This document shows positions 58,481 through 64,000 of a stretch of 64,000 bases of DNA, piece by piece. A program made the position numbers and the translations under genes. The notes beneath the pieces were generated by a model that worked only from the letters and a program-made list of their open reading frames with translations, was not told the DNA's origin and ran no database searches. The stretch is from contig NC_079236.1 of the NCBI RefSeq assembly GCF_028502605.1, positions 2,418,001 through 2,482,000 of the forward strand. Direction: 5' to 3'. The stretch is from Trichoderma breve (lineage: Eukaryota > Ascomycota > Sordariomycetes > Hypocreales > Hypocreaceae). Positions within the stretch are counted from its first letter, which is position 1, and every line of letters begins with the position of its first letter.

Positions 58481-58924
58481 CCGGGGCATGTGCGCGGTGT
58501 TATCTGTGGAATTAATTTTCTCCTTTGTTTTCTCTCTCTGTTTTCTTCCCTTTTCTAGTTGTTTCAACCCTCCATGTAGTAGACCTAGTGAGCTAGTTAA
58601 AGCCCCCCTTTTGTATGATTATATCTTGCATCTCTTATACTTGTACGCAGACTCTATGTAAAGGGAAAGTAGAAAGGAAATAATGATGTGCTGATCTACT
58701 CAATTTTTGCTATACGATTTACGTGATGATTTTGCTCTTGTGATTTTTACAATTGGCATGTTTCATTTTGACGCTGGTATCTATCTAAGTATGTAACCAC
58801 CTCTACTATTCCCATCACACAACAGGAGTATATCGACAAATTCCCAAGTCCCTATCCCATATCGTATGTCTCTTGTAGTTGAGGAAAAAATCACCATCAT
58901 ATAAAAAAACTTGGACAATCTTCC
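58481..58924. other. convergent 3' intergenic spacer VPH1/YSH1
   Basis: 444 AT-rich nt with both 3' untranslated regions. Confidence 0.55.
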
Positions 58925-61900
58925 TTATCCCCACAGCGGAGCGGTGACTTCGACTGCTCGCTCAACCACAGCGCGCACTCTGTCCGCAAACACCTTGTTG
59001 TTGCACTCCACCTCGAGATCCTCCAGCCAGACCGTCGCCGTCATCTTGTCCACTTTGATCGAGATTCCCGGGACTGGGATGCCGATCTTGTGGAGGCGCG
59101 CGATTTCCTTGTGCTGGCGCTCTTGCAGCTGCTGCTTGGCAGCGTCCTCGTCGACATCCATGGCTTCGGATTTGACGTCTTCGCCGTTGGCGTTTTCTTC
59201 TTTCAGTCCCTCTTTGCTGTCTTCATCGTCGTCTTCTTCTTTCTTTTCCTCTTTGGGGGAGATGGCGGCGGCGGGGAGGGGTGGCAGCTTGGGGTCTTCG
59301 ACGGGAGCGACGTTGTCGGCGCCGAATTGGGCTTCTAGGAACCACATGAGGCGCTCGAGACGGTCGGCGGGGGAGACGTGAGCGTGCGGGTTCTTGCTGT
59401 CGGGCTGAGCGGCGTAGAGCAGCTTGTCATCAGACTCGCCGTGGGAGTGCGAGTGAGAGTGCTTGCCGTTGGAAGAGCGCTTGACGGCGGCGGGCGAGCT
59501 CTCGACGGAAAACAGCACCGCCATGACGGAGTCGGCGATGCCGTCGTTGAGCATGTTGCCCTCCCACTCCAGCTCGACCTCGCCGTTGGTGCGATATCGC
59601 ACTGAGACGCAGCCCATGACTAGATAGGCTGCCACCAGGTTGGCGACTTCTTCATCTGCGTCTTCGGCCATCTTCTCATCTTCGCCATCCAGCTTTCCAT
59701 TTTTGACGCGGCGCATCTCTGGAAGTTCCTCCACAGCTCCAAACGTGCCCTCCAGAGCCCAGCGCACGAGATCTACCCCGGCAGCACTCAGAGTCAAACG
59801 CTGCTTACACGTAATAGTCGTGGTGTTGAGCCCAGCATACTCGCGCAAGTCCTCTGGTGCCATGAGGGAGAGCTTAAAGTCGTTCTGGACGAGCACGCCG
59901 GTGACGAGCGGCGCGGAGGCGTCGACGTCCTTTGGTGGAGGGATGGAGGCGAGCTTGCCGACGACTTTGGCGGTCTTGTCGGCTTTGAAGGGGATGCGGA
60001 GTTCTTCGCAGTTGCGAGGCGAGTAGACTTTGACTTTTGTGGTTTTGCTGGCGTTGAGGGAGAGGAGCTTTGATTTGAGACGCATCATGTTGTGCTGCTC
60101 ACCGTGGACCAGGATCTACATTGTACAATAGTTAGTAAACAAGATGAAATTATTCACTTCTTCCTCATAAAGAGAAAGGAAATGGGGGGAGAGCAACGTA
60201 CAACAACAGGGGCCGCAACCTCCTCGATAAACTCTCTATTCTCGACACCATCAACGTGAGCTGCGAAAGAGTACTCCTGAACGCTGCAACGCCGGGGAAT
60301 GAGCACTTTTTCCGAATCAGCTCCCGGGCCTCGACGAGCGCCGGCGATGCTGCGAGACATGACGGCCTGGATCTGATCAGGTTCCTGCATGATCTGCCGG
60401 GCCATGGTGCCTTCGACACTGTAACCAGTGATGATGACGCCGTTCTTTTCGCTGGGCGCCCAGCGCTCAAAGAGCTCTCTGCTCACTCCGTTCTGAAGCA
60501 TACCCGGACTGGCAAGCATGACGCAGCCCCCGACATCGTCGAAACGGTCAAGGTTCTTGAGGGAACGGATATACTTGAAATCCCAGGGTCCATTCTTGCC
60601 CGCTGCGTCGCCGCTGGCTTCGGCCTCGGCCATACGCTCTCGAAACAGTCGCTTGATGTTGTCATTCATAGCTCCGACATATGTCTGGTAGATGACCATA
60701 CACTTTCGGGCAAGGTTACTGGCGTAGTAGATGGGAAACCTCTGGAACTCCGGATGTTTGCCCCAGTACTCGTCCAGGATCAGGAGAAGCTCCTGGGCTC
60801 GCCCAAGGGCAAAGACAGGCAGCAGCGCTCGGCCACCTCGGTTGAGGATTCCCGTGATGGATTTCATGAGGGCCTGCTCTCGTTCAAGTCGTGGCACGTG
60901 TGATGCTATGCCGTATGTTGACTCGGTGATGAGGACGTCAATCTTGAGGCCCTTGGGGACCTCTGCTGAAACAAGATGGCGATCCTGCTCACGGGAGTAA
61001 TCACCAGTGAAGAAGATGTTGAGACCGGCAATTTCGATGAGGAACATGGCCGCTCCTAGGACATGGCCGGCTGGATAAGGAGTGATGCGGATGGACGAGA
61101 TGGTGTGAGTAGTGTGATAGTCAATCGCTTCGATCTGTGGGAACGTGTTGAGATGATCCTGCTCCGTGTAGAGCTGGGTCGCCGAGTTTGATGCCGTGTT
61201 TCCAACTCGAACGCTGTCTTGGATCAGCCACTTGTAAATGGCCTTGGTCGGGTGTGTCATGAAGACACGGCCGCGAAAGTTGGTCTTGCTTAGGACATAT
61301 GGCAAAGACGCCGCATGGTCAATGTGGAAACTATCCCCACGGGTTAGCAACAGACTCGAGGCATCGTGCAGGGTTCGTTGTCGAGAGTAGTAGTAGTGGC
61401 AGGTTGTATGGGTCGGTATATCACGAGGCAGCAAAAGATATATGATCTCGGGGCAAAGCGTGAACAGGCGGAGAACGTATTGTATTCATAACTGGCATAT
61501 AAAGTGGATAGAGAGACAAGAGAGACATAGAGACAATGAAGAGACACGGCATCACTGTGTAGATGGAGACAATGCCCTTTCCTTCGCAACAAGCACCAAT
61601 TCGCCCTTCGCCCATACCTATAGCCGCCTGGACTTTGTTTCGACTGGTGAAAGAGGGAGAGAGGGAGTATGCACGGGATATCGCTTACTGGCTGATGAGG
61701 AGCACGTCTACGGTGCTGAGGTCAAAGTCGTCGTAGAACGGAAGCGCGGCGAGGCCATCGTAGGCTGGGTGTTGGCCAGCATCGAGCTAGAATGGACACA
61801 AAAGTATTAGCCAAGCCCACGACTGCATTGATCAGATTTTCCTCACCATAACCGTCTTGCCCTTGTATTGAATAATGTGACACGACCGTCCGACTTCGTT

Positions 61901-61999
61901 GCCACCGCCGAGACAGAGAAACATGAGCTCATCTGAGGGATCGACTGGCTCGTCCGTCGCGGTCGCATTCATTGCGGACGCCTTCCGCTTGGATGCCAT
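58925..61999 (-). CDS. YSH1: mRNA 3'-end processing endonuclease Ysh1 (CPSF-73)
   Basis: Zinc-dependent nuclease of the cleavage and polyadenylation factor. Exons on the minus strand are 61999-61847, 61786-61689, 61330-60202 and 60115-58925 (2571 nt, 856 aa). The metallo-beta-lactamase domain has [21 protein letters not shown] and the metal motif SHFHIDH, which is split by intron 2 after CA. The beta-CASP part contains [70 protein letters not shown] and the final His region SFAAHVDG. The C-terminal CPSF73 domain follows, with a lineage-specific acidic insert ([15 protein letters not shown]) and a HSHSHSHG run. The start gives [20 protein letters not shown]. It is divergent from TAF4, 688 nt away. 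Confidence 0.96.
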
Positions 62000-62687
62000 G
62001 GTCGCGTTTGATCAGAATGCCTGCCTAGAGGAAGGACAAGGAATACTTCACATCAACATCACCAATCTGTTAGGGTTCCTAGAATGTTAGAAAACACAAG
62101 TCAGGTATCGAATCACCACCAATGGCACAAGCCCCACTGCAGAAAGAGCAGAACAATAGCCAGAGCTTCCCAACAACAGGAAGTGAGGATGATGTGAAGT
62201 CAAGCTGATATTCATGCCGCATCAATTGGCTACACGATAAGTAACAATAGCGGCGGCTAAAGGCCGGGTAGTGACGCGTGGTTCAGCCAAGTGCCGGTGC
62301 ACGTGACTTTAAATTTACGCGACCCCCAACCTATGCTACGAAGCTTCAACCTCATACAAATCGCCGCGAGAGACCAGCTCTTTGCTCGACGACGCCACGA
62401 AGCGCATTTCCATCTCCGAGACGCCCAAATTCGAATCTCCAGGTGCCATTATCGCACGCAGCCAGAGTTTCGTACCGCCCGCCAATCCTGTGCCAGCTCT
62501 GCGCGTCGGATGGGACGAGGTACGGCAACCGTGACAGGCGGCTTCACTGCCTGTTGAGAGCCTCGATTGCCGCAATCGCTCGCCCCGGCTTTCGTTTGCT
62601 CGCCGTTCAGTTTGTTCTCAGTTTGCTCGAATCTGCCACCGCCGGCCCACTCGCTTGCCTTCTAGTGTCGAAGAAGTTGTAGACGAT
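62000..62687. other. divergent intergenic region YSH1/TAF4
   Basis: 688 nt with both promoters. Short plus-strand frames at 62278-62682 overlap each other without consistent coding signal; they lie in the TAF4 leader and I do not support them as genes. Confidence 0.5.
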
Positions 62688-64000
62688 ATGGCGCAACCAC
62701 AACCTTCGCCCCAGATTCCGCCGCGGGCATTTTCGCCTCCCCAGCCAAGCCCATCTCCCGCGACATCACATTCGGGCTTCGCGCTGCCTCCCAACAAACG
62801 AGTACGAACCGACGGGCCTGGATCACAGCCTGGATCGCCTTACGCCGCCTCGCCTTACACAATGAGTCCAGTCCCCGTGGCCACTCCCCCCACTGCAGCC
62901 GGATCGCCAACGTATCCTCAAGCACCAACGCCACCTGTGCAGGCCGGATATGCCATGCAGTACACAAACGGCCATCCTCCGCCTCCTCAAGGACTGAGTC
63001 TTCCAACCGCCTCGCCAACAGTCTCCACGCCCGTCATGCACACTCCTCAGCAAGCGCCAGCGCAAGGACAGATGCCGATGCAAATCCCAATGCCAACACC
63101 AATGCAGGTGCCTACGCCAGGACAGGTACATACCCCAGGACAGGTACAGACACCAGGGCATGTGCAGACACCAGTACCTTTGCCGTCCCCGATACCAATG
63201 CCCCAGCAGTATACAAATGCAACGATGCAGCCCATGCAGCCCATGCAACCGATTCAGCAAATGCAGCAAATGCAGCAACATGCAGCTCCACTATTACAGA
63301 CTCCGGGGATCATGGGACCTCCCCAGAAACCAGCAGAGAGACCAACGAAAGACTACGAGTATGATGTGACGGATTCATTGGCTGGTACGGGAATCGACCT
63401 TCGCGCAGAAGAGCAGTACATGGCAGACCTCTATTCAAATGCTCTCGAGGGAACGCCTGAAGCCAGAACAGGATTCGCCCACTATGCACCGGGTTCCAAG
63501 TCCAGCTTCTACGGTGCCGGTCCCGCTAACCAGCCTGCCCAGCCTACCGACTTGGCACAGAAGCAGTATACTGCTCAGGCAGCTGAGCAGGCGTGGCAAG
63601 AATCAACAATGCGACTTGCTGTGCAGAGAACCCAGGAGATCAACGATCCTTTTCTTCTTGTCGCATTGCTGCATCGCCGAGCAGAGAAAATTGCTCGCGA
63701 GCATCATCTTGGTCTTAATTTAGAGCTCAAGAACAACGTCCCATCTATGGGAAAGATGAAGTTGCCTGAGAACTTTGCAGCACCCAAAGTAACAGTCAAG
63801 ACAAGTACAGGTCCGGATGGCACCTTGGTGGAGACTAGCGGGTCCTTTATTCCGCATGACGCTTTTCTGGTCGATCAGCTTGCGCTGATGTCGATAGCAA
63901 CGAAGCAGAGAGTACGTGAGTTGGTTGAGGACGCAAATGTGGTGGCGAGAACACGGCAGAAGACGTCTCATGGAGATATACCTCCGGAGTGGGCAGCCGC
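62688..64000 (+). CDS. TAF4: TFIID subunit 4 (TAF4), 5' part, truncated by window edge
   Basis: Histone-fold subunit of the general transcription factor TFIID. The frame is open from the ATG at 62688 to the edge (437 codons seen, no intron so far). Residues 1-215 are Pro/Gln/Met-rich, with GQVHTPGQVQTP and MQPMQPMQPIQQMQQMQQ repeats. The TAF4 C-terminal domain begins near 225 with DYEYDVTDSLAGTGIDLRAEEQYMADLYSNALEGTPEAR. It continues through DPFLLVALLHRRAEKIAREHHL and SGSFIPHDAFLVDQLALMSIATKQRVRELVEDA, the histone-fold and conserved C-terminal regions. The remaining C-terminus lies outside the window. Confidence 0.9.
   Translation, partial: MAQPQPSPQIPPRAFSPPQPSPSPATSHSGFALPPNKRVRTDGPGSQPGSPYAASPYTMSPVPVATPPTAAGSPTYPQAPTPPVQAGYAMQYTNGHPPPPQGLSLPTASPTVSTPVMHTPQQAPAQGQMPMQIPMPTPMQVPTPGQVHTPGQVQTPGHVQTPVPLPSPIPMPQQYTNATMQPMQPMQPIQQMQQMQQHAAPLLQTPGIMGPPQKPAERPTKDYEYDVTDSLAGTGIDLRAEEQYMADLYSNALEGTPEARTGFAHYAPGSKSSFYGAGPANQPAQPTDLAQKQYTAQAAEQAWQESTMRLAVQRTQEINDPFLLVALLHRRAEKIAREHHLGLNLELKNNVPSMGKMKLPENFAAPKVTVKTSTGPDGTLVETSGSFIPHDAFLVDQLALMSIATKQRVRELVEDANVVARTRQKTSHGDIPPEWAA
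63061..63282 (+). repeat. Gln/Met/Pro-coding imperfect repeats in TAF4
   Basis: Two nested sets: an 18-24 nt set encoding GQV(H/Q)TPG units and a 9-nt CAGCCCATG-type set encoding QPM, then CAAATGCAG units encoding QMQ. In-frame low-complexity expansion in a disordered activator-like region. Confidence 0.6.

Overview
The window is nuclear DNA of a filamentous ascomycete, most likely Sordariomycetes and probably Hypocreales (order inferred from protein resemblance and the mix of families, not from a search). Genes are split by short introns, mostly 50-110 nt, with GTRNGT donors, CTAAC/CTGAC branch sites and YAG acceptors. No operons, tRNAs, rRNAs, CRISPR arrays or intact transposons were found. 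I rebuilt 20 complete spliced protein-coding genes plus one gene truncated by the right edge. For every complete gene the exon lengths sum to a multiple of three.

Layout. 1-1 kb: unassigned left edge with a possible minus-strand exon. 1-8 kb: ATP17 (-) and the complex I NDUFS4 subunit (+) head to head over a 279-nt shared promoter, GID8 (-), and URK1 (+, uridine kinase/UPRT fusion). 9-16 kb: NDE1 (+, EF-hand alternative NADH dehydrogenase), NOP53 (-), YPT6 (+), MOB1 (-). 18-22 kb: a class I-type chitin synthase (+). 22-24.7 kb: an AT-rich gene-free tract with a zinc-knuckle relic and a (CT)n tract. 24.7-32 kb: sulfite reductase beta subunit (-) and KEI1 (-). 32.6-35 kb: RKI1 and ATP5 (+). 35.7-39.3 kb: a cytosolic GH63 glycosidase (-). 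41-45.5 kb: RER2-type cis-prenyltransferase and an ING/PHD protein (+). 48 kb: RLP24 (+). 52.6-58.5 kb: F-box/LRR protein and V-ATPase subunit a (+). 59-62 kb: YSH1 nuclease (-). 62.7 kb to the edge: TAF4 (+, partial).

Function. This is housekeeping genome, not a biosynthetic cluster or island. Recurrent themes are mitochondrial respiration (ATP17, NDUFS4, NDE1, ATP5), ribosome assembly (NOP53, RLP24), the secretory and cell-wall system (YPT6, chitin synthase, KEI1, RER2, VPH1), and transcription or RNA 3'-end processing (ING, YSH1, TAF4). The genes are not co-oriented and share no pathway.

The most interesting signal is gene-structural: an apparent 3-nt micro-exon in the GH63 gene that restores a conserved Thr, flanked by two introns that each have a good branch site. 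Others are a 15-nt internal exon in ATP17, a 5-nt first coding exon in RLP24, a GC-AG intron in URK1, three CCAAT boxes in the shared OXPHOS promoter, a G-quadruplex-type tandem repeat, and an in-frame upstream ATG that could give RKI1 a mitochondrial form. I found no clear evidence of a previously undescribed multi-gene system.
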